From an uncultured Alphaproteobacteria bacterium (GTDB lineage: Bacteria > Pseudomonadota > Alphaproteobacteria > Caulobacterales > Parvularculaceae), in the NCBI GenBank assembly GCA_938003575.1, contig CALKYG010000426.1, positions 1-10,004 of the forward strand: a stretch of DNA of 10,004 bases, given 5' to 3'. Made by a program: the position numbers and the translations under genes. This document shows positions 1 to 6,623 of the stretch, piece after piece. Under the pieces are notes generated by a model. That model was not told the origin of the DNA and searched no databases. It worked only from the letters and a program-made list of their open reading frames with translations. The first letter of the stretch is position 1; the number at the start of each line of letters is the position of its first letter.

Positions 1-1099
1 CGCCGCGACGGAACGCGGCAAACGACGCCTCGACGGGATCCGCATCGCGGCGCCTGATCTCCGCATGCGCCGGCGCGGCGTCGGCGCGCCAAAGCGCGCG
101 TACAATGTCAGAGGTTTCGCCAAGCACCACATCATCGATATGATTGAGTTCGAAGCGCGCCAGTCCGAGCGCCTTCCGCATCGCCGCATTCGCCCAGGCC
201 ACTTGACCGGACTTCTCAAGCGCAAACACCGGCCTCAGATAATCAGCGAAGGCAGCCGCAAGGGCGTCATGCTCCGACTCTTCGATCGGCAGTTCGCGCA
301 GACGCCAGACGACATACTCATTCGAGGATTCGATTGGGCGCGTCGTCACTTCAAAGCGCCGCCGCGCGCCGCCGTCTTCAAGTCCGATCTGCTGATAGAT
401 GATCTCGGTCGCCTCGGCCGCGCTTTTCGCCGCGCGGCAAAGTCGGAAGACCTTGGTCGCCTCGGCCCCCTGCTGGGCGAACAGTCGGTCGATTCGCGGG
501 GGAAGGCCTGCCGGACCCATGACGCCGGCCTCACGCGCGAGCGAAATATAAGCCGCATTAGCATAAATGACGACGCCGTCGGTGCGTGTGATGAGCCGCG
601 CATCCGGATCAGCGTCGAGCACGCGCTCAGCCAGTGCGAGACTCTGCAACATTTCCGAGCCAGCAAGCTGCGCCGCTTCGTTTGCGGTTTTCCCAGCGAC
701 GCGCTTCATGGCGGCGCTCGCAAGCATGGCCGACGGTGTCGGACGGAATGCGGCGAGCAGGAACACCACGCCTAACGCGCCGACGACGACAGCGAGCACG
801 ACGCCGGTCGCGCCGAACGCCCCGGTTGAAAGGATATAAGCCGCGCCGGCAGAGGCGACTGCCAGTCCGCCCCAAAGCGCGCCTAGCAGGGCATGCTGTA
901 GGAGGCGCGCATTCTTTTGTGCGATTTCCGCATCCGAGCGTTCGATTTTCTCACGGGCGCGCTCTTCCGCCTCACGCATCATGGCGGCTATTTCTTCGGT
1001 GCTGGGCGGTCGTGGAGAGCCCCCCGCCGCAGGCTCGGCCGCTTTCTCTGGGGTGTGGCCGTCATCAGGTTCTTGCGCTGGCGCCGGGTTCGCAATCAC
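1..1099 (-). CDS. cckA: CckA-like hybrid sensor histidine kinase, N-terminal part (3' end outside window)
   Basis: The reading frame is open from a GTG at 1099 to the window edge, giving about 366 residues. Residues 1-34 are Pro/Glu/Ala-rich; 35-69 form a charged, probably coiled helix; two membrane segments follow at about 70-90 and 97-117. A PAS-like domain begins near residue 155 (TRTDGVVIYANAAYISLA, about 171-188) and a second near 280 (ALEKSGQVAWANAAMRKALG). Two membrane helices followed by tandem PAS domains match the front of CckA, whose kinase and receiver domains would lie beyond the edge. CckA is the bifunctional kinase/phosphatase that controls CtrA through ChpT. Its place right after fliQ-fliR-flhB supports the call, since that is the Caulobacter neighbourhood I recall. 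The name is an inference from architecture and context, because the catalytic part is not visible. The N-terminal tail before the first membrane helix seems long. A later ATG pair at residues 40-41 is an alternative start. Confidence 0.8.
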   Translation of the reverse strand, partial: MIANPAPAQEPDDGHTPEKAAEPAAGGSPRPPSTEEIAAMMREAEERAREKIERSDAEIAQKNARLLQHALLGALWGGLAVASAGAAYILSTGAFGATGVVLAVVVGALGVVFLLAAFRPTPSAMLASAAMKRVAGKTANEAAQLAGSEMLQSLALAERVLDADPDARLITRTDGVVIYANAAYISLAREAGVMGPAGLPPRIDRLFAQQGAEATKVFRLCRAAKSAAEATEIIYQQIGLEDGGARRRFEVTTRPIESSNEYVVWRLRELPIEESEHDALAAAFADYLRPVFALEKSGQVAWANAAMRKALGLARFELNHIDDVVLGETSDIVRALWRADAAPAHAEIRRRDADPVEASFAAFRRG

Positions 1100-1108
1100 T
1101 TTTTGTCG

Positions 1109-1117
1109 CTCACCTTC
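1109..1117 (-). promoter_or_regulatory. Ribosome binding site supporting the GTG start of cckA
   Basis: On the minus strand GAAGGTGAG lies nine bases before the GTG at 1099. An in-frame TAG lies only 12 codons upstream of the GTG, so no much longer start is possible. The next candidate, ATGATG at codons 40-41, has only a weak GAAGAA about 10 bases ahead of it. This favours the GTG. Confidence 0.55.
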
Positions 1118-1204
1118 TCGAAAAACGGTGAACTATGGAGCGCTTCGCAAGGCCGCGCCATAAGCCAAGCCGCTGGCCCGCCATGTATTTTTCGACAGTG
1201 CGGC

Positions 1205-2278
1205 CTAGCGGCCGCGGGCCCTCGCCTTGCCCATGATAAACCCGATGATCGCGGCGACGGCCTCATAATGCTCGACGGGAATTTCCTCGTCGATCTCGAC
1301 GGCGGCGTAGAGGGCGCGGGCGAGCGGCGGATTTTCGAATACCGGTACGCCCGCGTCTTCCGCCGCGGCTCGAAGGCGCAGGGCAAGGTCGTCGAGCCCC
1401 TTGGCCGTGCAAAGGGGCGCGCCGCTTCCCCCCGCTTCGTATTTCAACGCAACCGCAAAGTGCGTCGGGTTCATGATCAGAACCGTCGCGTCCCTCACCG
1501 CAGCAATCATCCGCCGGCGAGCCCGCGCTTCGCGCTGCTGACGTTGTCGACCCTTGATCTGCGGATCGCCTTCCTGCTCGCGCATCTCGCGGCGCACTTC
1601 TTCCTTGGTCATCCGAAGGCGCTTTGTCCACTCGCGTCGCGCCCAAGCGTAATCAAGGGCCGCGATGACCGACATCGCCGCAACCGCCGCCGCAACAAGC
1701 TTGACGATTTCGGCCCTGGCGAGCGCCAGTAGCGTCGGCGCTTCCACGTCGGGAAGGCCCGCAAGTCTTTCTCTGTCTGGCCAGAGAGCAAAGATCAAAA
1801 TCGCGCCGATGACAGCGATCTTGCCGACGCCCTTTGCAAAATTGACAAGCGCGACTGCGCCGAAAAGTCTCTTGATCCCTTCAGATGGAGAAAGGCGGTT
1901 AGCCTGCGGTTTGATCTTCCCGATCGAGATGACGGGCCGCGCCTGTCCCATGTTCGCTGCGAGCGCCGCGCCGACAAAAAGCGTCATGACGCCCGCAAGG
2001 GCCGCGCCAACCTTCAATGCAATGACAAGAAAGAGTCGCTGCAGCGCCGCTCCGTCCGCGGCGAACTCGTGAGGATGGTCAAGGAACGAGGTTGCACTCG
2101 CCGCCAGCGATCTCGCGGCCGGCCCTGCAAACAGCCATAGGGCAAGGCCGGCGGCGCCAATCATCGCCGTTGCAACGATTTCCTGACTGCGCGGCGCGTC
2201 GCCCTTCCTGCGCGCATCTTCCAGTCTCTTCGGGGTCGGCTCTTCCGTACGTTGATGCTGATCGGGCGCTTCAGCCAT
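1205..2278 (-). CDS. flhB: Flagellar biosynthesis protein FlhB (export switch protein)
   Basis: FlhB is the inner-membrane export-gate protein whose cytoplasmic domain cleaves itself and switches secretion from rod/hook to filament substrates. The 357-residue product has the usual FlhB length. It opens with a family-typical EEPTPKRLEDARRKGD stretch (12-27), followed by about four hydrophobic segments (roughly 33-52, 82-108, 143-166, 185-209). A charged linker (MTKEEVRREMREQEGDPQIK, 223-242) leads to the autocleavage motif NPTH at 270-273 in MNPTHFAVALKY, so the cleavage site is intact. The ATG is preceded by AGGTGAGG inside the end of fliR, with only four bases between the genes, so translation is probably coupled. 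It is the third gene of fliQ-fliR-flhB. The 105 bases between its end and cckA hold no clear promoter or terminator, so read-through into cckA is plausible. Identification is secure. Confidence 0.97.
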   Translation of the reverse strand: MAEAPDQHQRTEEPTPKRLEDARRKGDAPRSQEIVATAMIGAAGLALWLFAGPAARSLAASATSFLDHPHEFAADGAALQRLFLVIALKVGAALAGVMTLFVGAALAANMGQARPVISIGKIKPQANRLSPSEGIKRLFGAVALVNFAKGVGKIAVIGAILIFALWPDRERLAGLPDVEAPTLLALARAEIVKLVAAAVAAMSVIAALDYAWARREWTKRLRMTKEEVRREMREQEGDPQIKGRQRQQREARARRRMIAAVRDATVLIMNPTHFAVALKYEAGGSGAPLCTAKGLDDLALRLRAAAEDAGVPVFENPPLARALYAAVEIDEEIPVEHYEAVAAIIGFIMGKARARGR

Positions 2279-2282
2279 CGCC

Positions 2283-3068
2283 TCACCTGATGAAAAGGCT
2301 GATGCGGCTGTCGAACGCTGCCAAGAATGCAGTGATCATCAGGCCGGTCGTCATCATGAGAAGCGCAAGGCCTAGGATCAGGTTCGCAGGCATCAGCATA
2401 AAGAAGACTTGCGCTTGCGGCATCAGTCTGTTGAGGACGCCGGCCCCTGCATAGAATACAAGGCCGAAAACGATGAAAGGCGCCGCCAAACGGACGCCGA
2501 GCGAGAAGGCGAAGGAGAGCGAGGCGATCATCGTTTCAACCATGTCTCCGATATTGACCTCGCCGCCGGGTCTTAAGACCGTGTACGAATCACGAAGCGC
2601 GACGAGCAGAAGGTGATGAGCATCAGTCGCGAAAATCATCGTCGTTCCAAATACAGCGAGGAAGCCTCCTATGACGGCGCCCTGAATTTCCTGTGAGGGA
2701 TCAAAGATCTGCGCGAGCGACAATCCCATCTGGAGCGCGATGATCTGTCCCGCGACATTGAGCGCAGCGGCGATCATGCGCGCGACAAGCCCGAGAAAGA
2801 TACCAGCGGCAATTTCCCCGGTCATCAGAAGCACGATTGTCTGGACGCCGGATTCAGCCCCAAGCTGCGGAAAGGCCGGCGCGGCGACGGGGACAAGCGC
2901 CGCCGTCACGGCGAACGCGATTGCAAGGCGAATACGCGGCGAGAGCGTGAAGTCGCCGAATGCCGGCGCCGTCATCATCATCGCACTGACCCGCACCAGC
3001 ACAGCGAAGGCGACAACGGCGTCGACCGGAAGCGCCGAAAGGAGATCGGTTGCCGAAAAGACGGTCAT
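2283..3068 (-). CDS. fliR: Flagellar biosynthetic protein FliR (export gate)
   Basis: FliR is a polytopic inner-membrane protein that assembles with FliP and FliQ into the export-gate core. The 261-residue product has typical length and is almost wholly hydrophobic, with about six membrane stretches. Family-like segments include LVRVSAMMMTAPAFG near the N terminus, LMTGEIAAGIFLGLVARMIAAALNVAG..LQMGLSLAQIFDP in the middle, and LNRLMPQAQVFFMLMPANLILGLALL near the C terminus; the last is highly characteristic of FliR. I place the start at the ATG that overlaps the fliQ stop by one base (TGATG), a common translational-coupling arrangement. A TTG one codon earlier is possible but less likely. Identification is secure from sequence and from its position between fliQ and flhB. 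Confidence 0.96.
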   Translation of the reverse strand: MTVFSATDLLSALPVDAVVAFAVLVRVSAMMMTAPAFGDFTLSPRIRLAIAFAVTAALVPVAAPAFPQLGAESGVQTIVLLMTGEIAAGIFLGLVARMIAAALNVAGQIIALQMGLSLAQIFDPSQEIQGAVIGGFLAVFGTTMIFATDAHHLLLVALRDSYTVLRPGGEVNIGDMVETMIASLSFAFSLGVRLAAPFIVFGLVFYAGAGVLNRLMPQAQVFFMLMPANLILGLALLMMTTGLMITAFLAAFDSRISLFIR

Positions 3069-3340
3069 CAAGGCAATGCGCCGCCCGCGATCATCGCGAA
3101 GATCTTGGTCGCAAAGCGTCCCAAAACCGCTCCCATGAACGGCAGCGTGACCGCAATAACGAGGAACATGACAACGATGCGGGGAATGAACACAAGCGTC
3201 ATTTCCTGCACCTGCGTCAGCGCCTGAACGAGTGCAACGCCTAGCCCGACGAGAAGCCCCGCGATCATGGCGGGCCCCGCGACCATGAGCGTCACCCAGA
3301 AGCCCTCACGCGCAAGATCCAGTAGCGTCGCGCTTGTCAT
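3068..3340 (-). CDS. fliQ: Flagellar biosynthetic protein FliQ (export gate)
   Basis: FliQ is a small inner-membrane export-gate subunit that packs around FliP/FliR. The 90-residue product matches the family's usual length of about 89 and has two long hydrophobic helices (about 16-40 and 48-75). The intervening segment VALVQALTQVQEMTLVFIPRI is the typical FliQ signature, including the conserved Q and E around TQVQEMTL. An AAGGA ribosome site lies about seven bases before the ATG. The stop codon overlaps the fliR start. It is the first gene of fliQ-fliR-flhB, and the gap before it carries two CtrA-like boxes and a palindrome. Caulobacter fliQR belongs to the early, CtrA-activated flagellar class, which fits. 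No fliP is present in the window; it must lie elsewhere. Confidence 0.96.
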   Translation of the reverse strand: MTSATLLDLAREGFWVTLMVAGPAMIAGLLVGLGVALVQALTQVQEMTLVFIPRIVVMFLVIAVTLPFMGAVLGRFATKIFAMIAGGALP

Positions 3341-3372
3341 CGGATTGTCCTTCGTCCCAGCAGTCCCTTAGA

Positions 3373-3391
3373 CTGGGCAGATTTTGCCCAG
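3373..3391. repeat. Perfect 7-bp inverted repeat in the fliQ leader (possible operator or hairpin)
   Basis: CTGGGCA, five bases, then TGCCCAG form a perfect dyad between the CtrA-like boxes and fliQ. There is no T-run on either side, so a strong intrinsic terminator for the upstream amidohydrolase is unlikely. It lies where transcription from the outer CtrA box would be expected to start, so an operator (for example for a flagellar regulator such as FlbD) or a 5'-leader hairpin are the main options. The palindrome is seen directly; its function is inferred. Confidence 0.5.
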
Positions 3392-3396
3392 CGGAT

Positions 3397-3413
3397 GGTT
3401 AAGGCTGCGATAA
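3397..3413 (-). promoter_or_regulatory. CtrA-like binding site, fliQ-proximal (one mismatch)
   Basis: On the minus strand this reads TTAT-CGCAGCC-TTAACC. It differs from the TTAA-N7-TTAA core at one position and keeps the TTAACC right arm exactly. It starts 23 bp, about two helical turns, from the perfect box at 3420-3436, so the two could be bound cooperatively on one face of the DNA. It lies about 57 bp before the fliQ start. Confidence 0.6.
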
Positions 3414-3419
3414 GGGGCG

Positions 3420-3436
3420 GGTTAACAGCGAGTTAA
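3420..3436 (-). promoter_or_regulatory. CtrA binding site, fliQ-distal (perfect TTAA-N7-TTAACC)
   Basis: On the minus strand this reads TTAA-CTCGCTG-TTAACC, an exact match to the full CtrA box. It lies about 80 bp before fliQ and 23 bp past the stop codon of the upstream amidohydrolase. This suggests that fliQ-fliR-flhB (and perhaps cckA) start from their own CtrA-activated promoter. The match is seen directly; binding is inferred from the Caulobacter system. Confidence 0.7.
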
Positions 3437-3459
3437 GCAGGCTTGCGCTTTCGCCGTCT

Positions 3460-5358
3460 TCATTCCGCTGCGACTGGCTTTTCAGCGCTTTTCGCGCGCA
3501 GCACCTGACCGAGCTTTTTTGCGCCAAGTGCGGGCGTGAAGTCCTCGCCGGACCAGACCTCCTCTCCGGCGATGAAGACTTTCATGACGACTCCGTCAGA
3601 GCGATTGACGAGCTGTTCATTCTGCAGCGTTTCGCGCCAAATCCTTACGGTGTTTTTCTCCCCGTCGTGACGCGCAAGCGCAGCTGGATCGATCAGAACG
3701 ATGTCTGCGCGCGCGCCTGGAGCAATTGAGCCGGCGTCAATATCAAACAGCGCGGCCGGATCGCGGGTGAGGCGCTTCACCATATAGGCGACGCCTTCTT
3801 CCCTGTTTGCTTCATAGGCGATTTTAAGCGCCCGCAGATTGACATCGTAGAATGCGAGATTGGTGAGGTGAGCTCCTGAATCGGCGAAGCCGGGCAGGAA
3901 ATCCTCGCTCATTGTGATTCTTGCAAGCGCTTTCGCATCGTAGTTTGCGCTGATCGTCGACCAGACGAATTTCCGGTCCCACATCTTCAAACAGTGGAAA
4001 ATGAAATCGGCGTCGTCTTCGAGCGGCGGAAACGCTGAAAACACAGTGCGTTCAGCCTCGTTCCCGGCGGCGTCAACTCTGTCCTTTTCGTCCTGAAACC
4101 GTTTCAGCCGCTTGAAAATCGCCCCAAGATTTTCACCCTTCCATGATGGGACGGGACACGCTTCGACCGTCATTTCATCAATCGCCCGGCGCATCGCCCA
4201 ATCTTCAAGTCGGAGCGCCCTCTTGAGGCGCGCGAGATTGAGCCCTGTCTTCCCCTTGCGCCACATCGCTTTGAAGCGAGACTCGAATGAATGGTCGGCG
4301 TAGAGTTTGGCGCGCGCCGCATCGTCCTCAATGTCAGGCTTCATCAGCTCCCGGAGTTCGGGAATCTCCTCAGCAAGCGGCGACACCGGCCCGTCTGAGA
4401 ATACCTTGAATCTCGCCGCAAGGCTCTGGAGATGAAAGCTCCCGGCAAGCAGCGGTGAGTTCAAAAGCCTGGTCAGAAATCCGGCGCTGCGAATGATGTT
4501 GCGGTTTGAGCGGACATCTAGAGCTGCGACAGCAGTGATTTTCAGCGGTTTTCCAAACAACCGCCCGCTTGTGAGAAGGAATGTCCGAAAGACATTTAGC
4601 GGGTTTTCAGTCGGAGGCGTCGCCTGCCATATTCGCCCCCATCGGCGAACGATTGCGGTCAGGCGCTTTAATTCTCGGTATCCCGCATATTGCGAGGGAA
4701 TCCTGCGGTCGCGATTGGGGTCGTTCGATAGATAGTGAAAGGGAAGTCCGTCGGACGAAAAGCCGACGTATCCCTCGCGCATTCCCTTCTCCAGCAGGCG
4801 TTCCATCTCGGAAAGCTCTGTCGGGGTAGGTTTGCGCGTGACTGAAGGCGTCACCCCCATCGCGGCGATCCGCAACATGGAGTAGGGAATCATCGGCACG
4901 ATGTTAGGTCCGAGATTAAGTCCGTCGAGGTGTTCAAGGTAATCCATCGTGTCGGACCAATAGGCGCGATCCGCAACCCGGCGCAGCACGTGCTTCGGGA
5001 TATTCTCAACGCGCGCAAAACAGTCGACGACGGGATCGTCGCCGCCCTTTCGCTGCGCCCCGAATGCAAGGCCGAGCGAACAGTTGGAAAGGACGACTGT
5101 TGTCGTTCCATGGCGCACGGATTCGGGGAGTCCCGGCGCAAGCTCGATCTCAAGATCGTAGTGCGTGTGAATGTCGAGAAGTCCAGGCGTCAGCCAGAGA
5201 CCTGAGGCGTCAATGACGCGCGCCGCCAGAGCGGGGTCCAGATTTCTTCCATGTGCAACAACAACGCCGCTCTTGACGGCGATATCGCCGGTATTGGGCG
5301 GCGCGCCTGAGCCGTCGAAGATCAGTGCATTCCTGATGAGGAGGTCGAAAGCCGCCAT
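3460..5358 (-). CDS. Amidohydrolase family protein, D-aminoacylase-like
   Basis: The 632-residue product resembles the N-acyl-D-amino-acid deacylase branch of the amidohydrolase superfamily, metal-dependent cytoplasmic hydrolases. The N-terminal beta domain FDLLIRNALIFDGSGAPP leads to the metal-binding LTPGLLDIHTHYD (H64, H66). A conserved cysteine is in VVLSNCSLGLA (C93), SSDGLP follows at 201-206, a C-terminal aspartate is in FADSGAHLT (D493), and the ending DIDAGSIAPGARADIVLIDP is typical. I do not see the two internal histidine motifs (THxR- and SHHK-like) that supply zinc ligands in classical D-aminoacylases, so the substrate is uncertain. I chose the ATG at 5358 because the family fold starts there. 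A TTG at 5430 overlaps the fliE stop (TTGA) and would add an Arg-rich, unrelated-looking 24 residues. Neither start has a good ribosome site. The gene follows fliE by 68 bp on the same strand and may be co-transcribed with flgB-flgC-fliE. Confidence 0.8.
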   Translation of the reverse strand: MAAFDLLIRNALIFDGSGAPPNTGDIAVKSGVVVAHGRNLDPALAARVIDASGLWLTPGLLDIHTHYDLEIELAPGLPESVRHGTTTVVLSNCSLGLAFGAQRKGGDDPVVDCFARVENIPKHVLRRVADRAYWSDTMDYLEHLDGLNLGPNIVPMIPYSMLRIAAMGVTPSVTRKPTPTELSEMERLLEKGMREGYVGFSSDGLPFHYLSNDPNRDRRIPSQYAGYRELKRLTAIVRRWGRIWQATPPTENPLNVFRTFLLTSGRLFGKPLKITAVAALDVRSNRNIIRSAGFLTRLLNSPLLAGSFHLQSLAARFKVFSDGPVSPLAEEIPELRELMKPDIEDDAARAKLYADHSFESRFKAMWRKGKTGLNLARLKRALRLEDWAMRRAIDEMTVEACPVPSWKGENLGAIFKRLKRFQDEKDRVDAAGNEAERTVFSAFPPLEDDADFIFHCLKMWDRKFVWSTISANYDAKALARITMSEDFLPGFADSGAHLTNLAFYDVNLRALKIAYEANREEGVAYMVKRLTRDPAALFDIDAGSIAPGARADIVLIDPAALARHDGEKNTVRIWRETLQNEQLVNRSDGVVMKVFIAGEEVWSGEDFTPALGAKKLGQVLRAKSAEKPVAAE

Positions 5359-5426
5359 GCGCCGAAATCTGCGAGAGGGAGCGCGCGGAAACAAGCATCT
5401 TTGACAGCGCCGTTGCGACGAGCGCG

Positions 5427-5738
5427 TCAAATCGGCATTCGCATGATTTCCTGATAGGCCTCGATCACACGATTGCGGACGGCAAGAGCGGTTTCAAGGC
5501 TCGCTTCGGCTGCGGAGATTGCCGTAACGACGTCTACCAGGCTTGCCTCGCCTGCAGCAACTTGAGCCGCGGCGGCCTCTCCGGCGTTCAAGGCCGACGC
5601 CGTATCCGCGATCGCGGACTTGACCAACTCGCCGAAATTCAGCTTTGCGGCTTCATTCGCGGTGTCAGCAGGAGCCGACGCCGCGGCCCGCGCCGCCGCC
5701 GCATATGCCTGGGCCGCCCTGATCGCATCCATCGACAT
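5427..5738 (-). CDS. fliE: Flagellar hook-basal body complex protein FliE
   Basis: FliE joins the MS ring to the proximal rod and is among the first proteins exported. The 103-residue product has the usual length. It is Ala-rich in the first 30 residues, followed by FGELVKSAIADTASALNAGEAAAAQVAAGEASLVDVVTAISAAEASLETALAVRNRVIEAYQEIMRMPI. The last third, with V-x-A-x-xxAE-xSLETALAVRNRVIEAYQEIMRMPI, is the strongly conserved FliE C terminus ending in the characteristic Pro-Ile. It starts three bases after the flgC stop and is the last of the flgB-flgC-fliE group, a common alphaproteobacterial order. No terminator is visible between it and the downstream amidohydrolase. Confidence 0.96.
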   Translation of the reverse strand: MSMDAIRAAQAYAAAARAAASAPADTANEAAKLNFGELVKSAIADTASALNAGEAAAAQVAAGEASLVDVVTAISAAEASLETALAVRNRVIEAYQEIMRMPI

Positions 5739-5741
5739 TTC

Positions 5742-6152
5742 TTACTCCAGAATTCTCAACGTCGCCGCTGACATCGAGCGCACCTGATCAAGCGCGCCGA
5801 GATTCGCCTCGTAACTTCTCTGCGCCTCACGAAGGTCCATCATTTCAATCAGGGGATTGACGTTCGGCAATTGGACATAGCCTTCAGCATCCGCCGCCGG
5901 ATGTGAGGGATCGAACTTCAGCGTAAAGGCCGACGGGTCGAGCTCGACACGTTGCAGGCGAACCATCCGGGCGTCCGCATCCTTGTCGAGATATGTCGAA
6001 AAAACCGGAACTTGGCGCCGGTAGGGGTCGAGACCGGGCGCTGCGGCTGTCGAGTTTGCGTTGGCGAGATTTTCGGCGACAATCCGTATGCGGCCGGATT
6101 GCGCCTTCATGCCGGCGGCGGAGATCGCCAGAGCCGTCGAGAGATCGTCCAT
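5742..6152 (-). CDS. flgC: Flagellar basal-body rod protein FlgC
   Basis: FlgC is a proximal rod subunit exported through the flagellar type III system. The 136-residue product has typical length. The N-terminal rod-family motif is at 27-35 (ENLANANST), preceded by the amphipathic SAAGMKAQSGRIRIVA. YRRQVPVF (44-51) and the C-terminal DPSHPAADAEGYVQLPNVNPLIEMMDLREAQRSYEANL (from residue 81) are hallmark FlgC segments. The heptad-like ends form the coiled coil typical of axial proteins, and there is no signal peptide, as expected for a type III substrate. A GGAG site lies seven bases before the ATG. It starts ten bases after flgB and ends three bases before fliE. Confidence 0.97.
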   Translation of the reverse strand: MDDLSTALAISAAGMKAQSGRIRIVAENLANANSTAAAPGLDPYRRQVPVFSTYLDKDADARMVRLQRVELDPSAFTLKFDPSHPAADAEGYVQLPNVNPLIEMMDLREAQRSYEANLGALDQVRSMSAATLRILE

Positions 6153-6162
6153 CCGTCAACTC

Positions 6163-6555
6163 CTATCTGCCGCCGCGCGCCGCAAGGCGTATGAGGTCGA
6201 TACCCTTGCGGTAAACGCTGGAGGCGAGCTGGTAATCCATACGCGTCTCGGAGAGCTTCATCATCTGCATTTCGGCTGAGACGTTGTTGCCGTTAAGCGC
6301 GGCCTCGCCGTCGGGAGCGAGGCGCTTCTCATATCTCGTACCAGCGCTTGGGGGATTGGCGATGTGCCGCGGATCGCTGATCTTCAATGCTTCGGCGCGC
6401 GCCAGCGCGCCAAACTCAGGCGCCTTGAGATCGCGCGAGACATAACCGGGAGTGTCGGCGTTCGCGATATTTTCCGCGATCACGCTTGTCCGTGCGGCCA
6501 GGAATTGCAGCCTGCCGGCAAGCCCGGCAAACAGCGATGATTTCATCAGGTCCAT
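6163..6555 (-). CDS. flgB: Flagellar basal-body rod protein FlgB
   Basis: FlgB is a proximal rod subunit. The 130-residue product carries the N-terminal axial-protein motif VIAENIANADTPGYVSRD (25-42) and the FlgB-type C terminus (NGNNVSAEMQMMKLSETRMDYQLASSVYRKGIDLIRLAARGGR), with the NGNNV segment typical of the family. It leads flgB-flgC-fliE. A GGAG site lies four bases before the chosen ATG; a second in-frame ATG at codon 4 has worse spacing. The upstream gap of 135 bp is shared with a divergent patatin-like gene and holds a CtrA-like box (6597-6613), so cell-cycle control of this group is plausible. Confidence 0.97.
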   Translation of the reverse strand: MDLMKSSLFAGLAGRLQFLAARTSVIAENIANADTPGYVSRDLKAPEFGALARAEALKISDPRHIANPPSAGTRYEKRLAPDGEAALNGNNVSAEMQMMKLSETRMDYQLASSVYRKGIDLIRLAARGGR

Positions 6556-6596
6556 GGCTCTCCAGCCTCTTTCAAGGGTCCAGAGTCGCGCCTTAT

Positions 6597-6613
6597 GGTT
6601 AAGCGATGCTGAA
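6597..6613 (-). promoter_or_regulatory. CtrA-like binding site upstream of flgB
   Basis: The minus strand reads TTCA-GCATCGC-TTAACC, one mismatch in the left half and an exact TTAACC right arm, identical to both fliQ boxes and in the same orientation relative to the gene. It lies 41 bp before the flgB start. A GAGTC (GANTC-type methylation site) lies 10 bp closer to flgB, at 6583-6587. The box is seen directly; regulation is inferred. Confidence 0.55.
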
Positions 6614-6623
6614 GGCGAAGCCG

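Noticed and set aside
408..466. 12-13 base direct repeat GGTCGCCTCGGCC in the cckA region
   Set aside because: Both copies encode an Ala-Glu-Ala-Thr segment in frame within the PAS region; likely chance from high GC and alanine-rich coding.
65..775. 236-residue plus-strand reading frame
   Set aside because: Lies entirely opposite the well-supported PAS/membrane region of cckA, with an Arg-rich composition and no domain.
1110..1184. 24-residue minus-strand frame between flhB and cckA, ending in the cckA ribosome site (TGA within GGTGAG)
   Set aside because: Its position would suit a leader peptide, but it has no ribosome site of its own, a basic non-distinct sequence, and no attenuator structure visible; too weak to call.
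917..1732. 271-residue plus-strand reading frame
   Set aside because: Antisense to cckA and flhB, basic low-complexity composition, no family resemblance; a by-product of high GC on the opposite strand.
3373..3391. Reading the fliQ-leader palindrome as an intrinsic terminator of the amidohydrolase
   Set aside because: Short stem and no T-run on the exit side; also it lies downstream of the CtrA boxes, inside the presumed fliQ promoter or leader.
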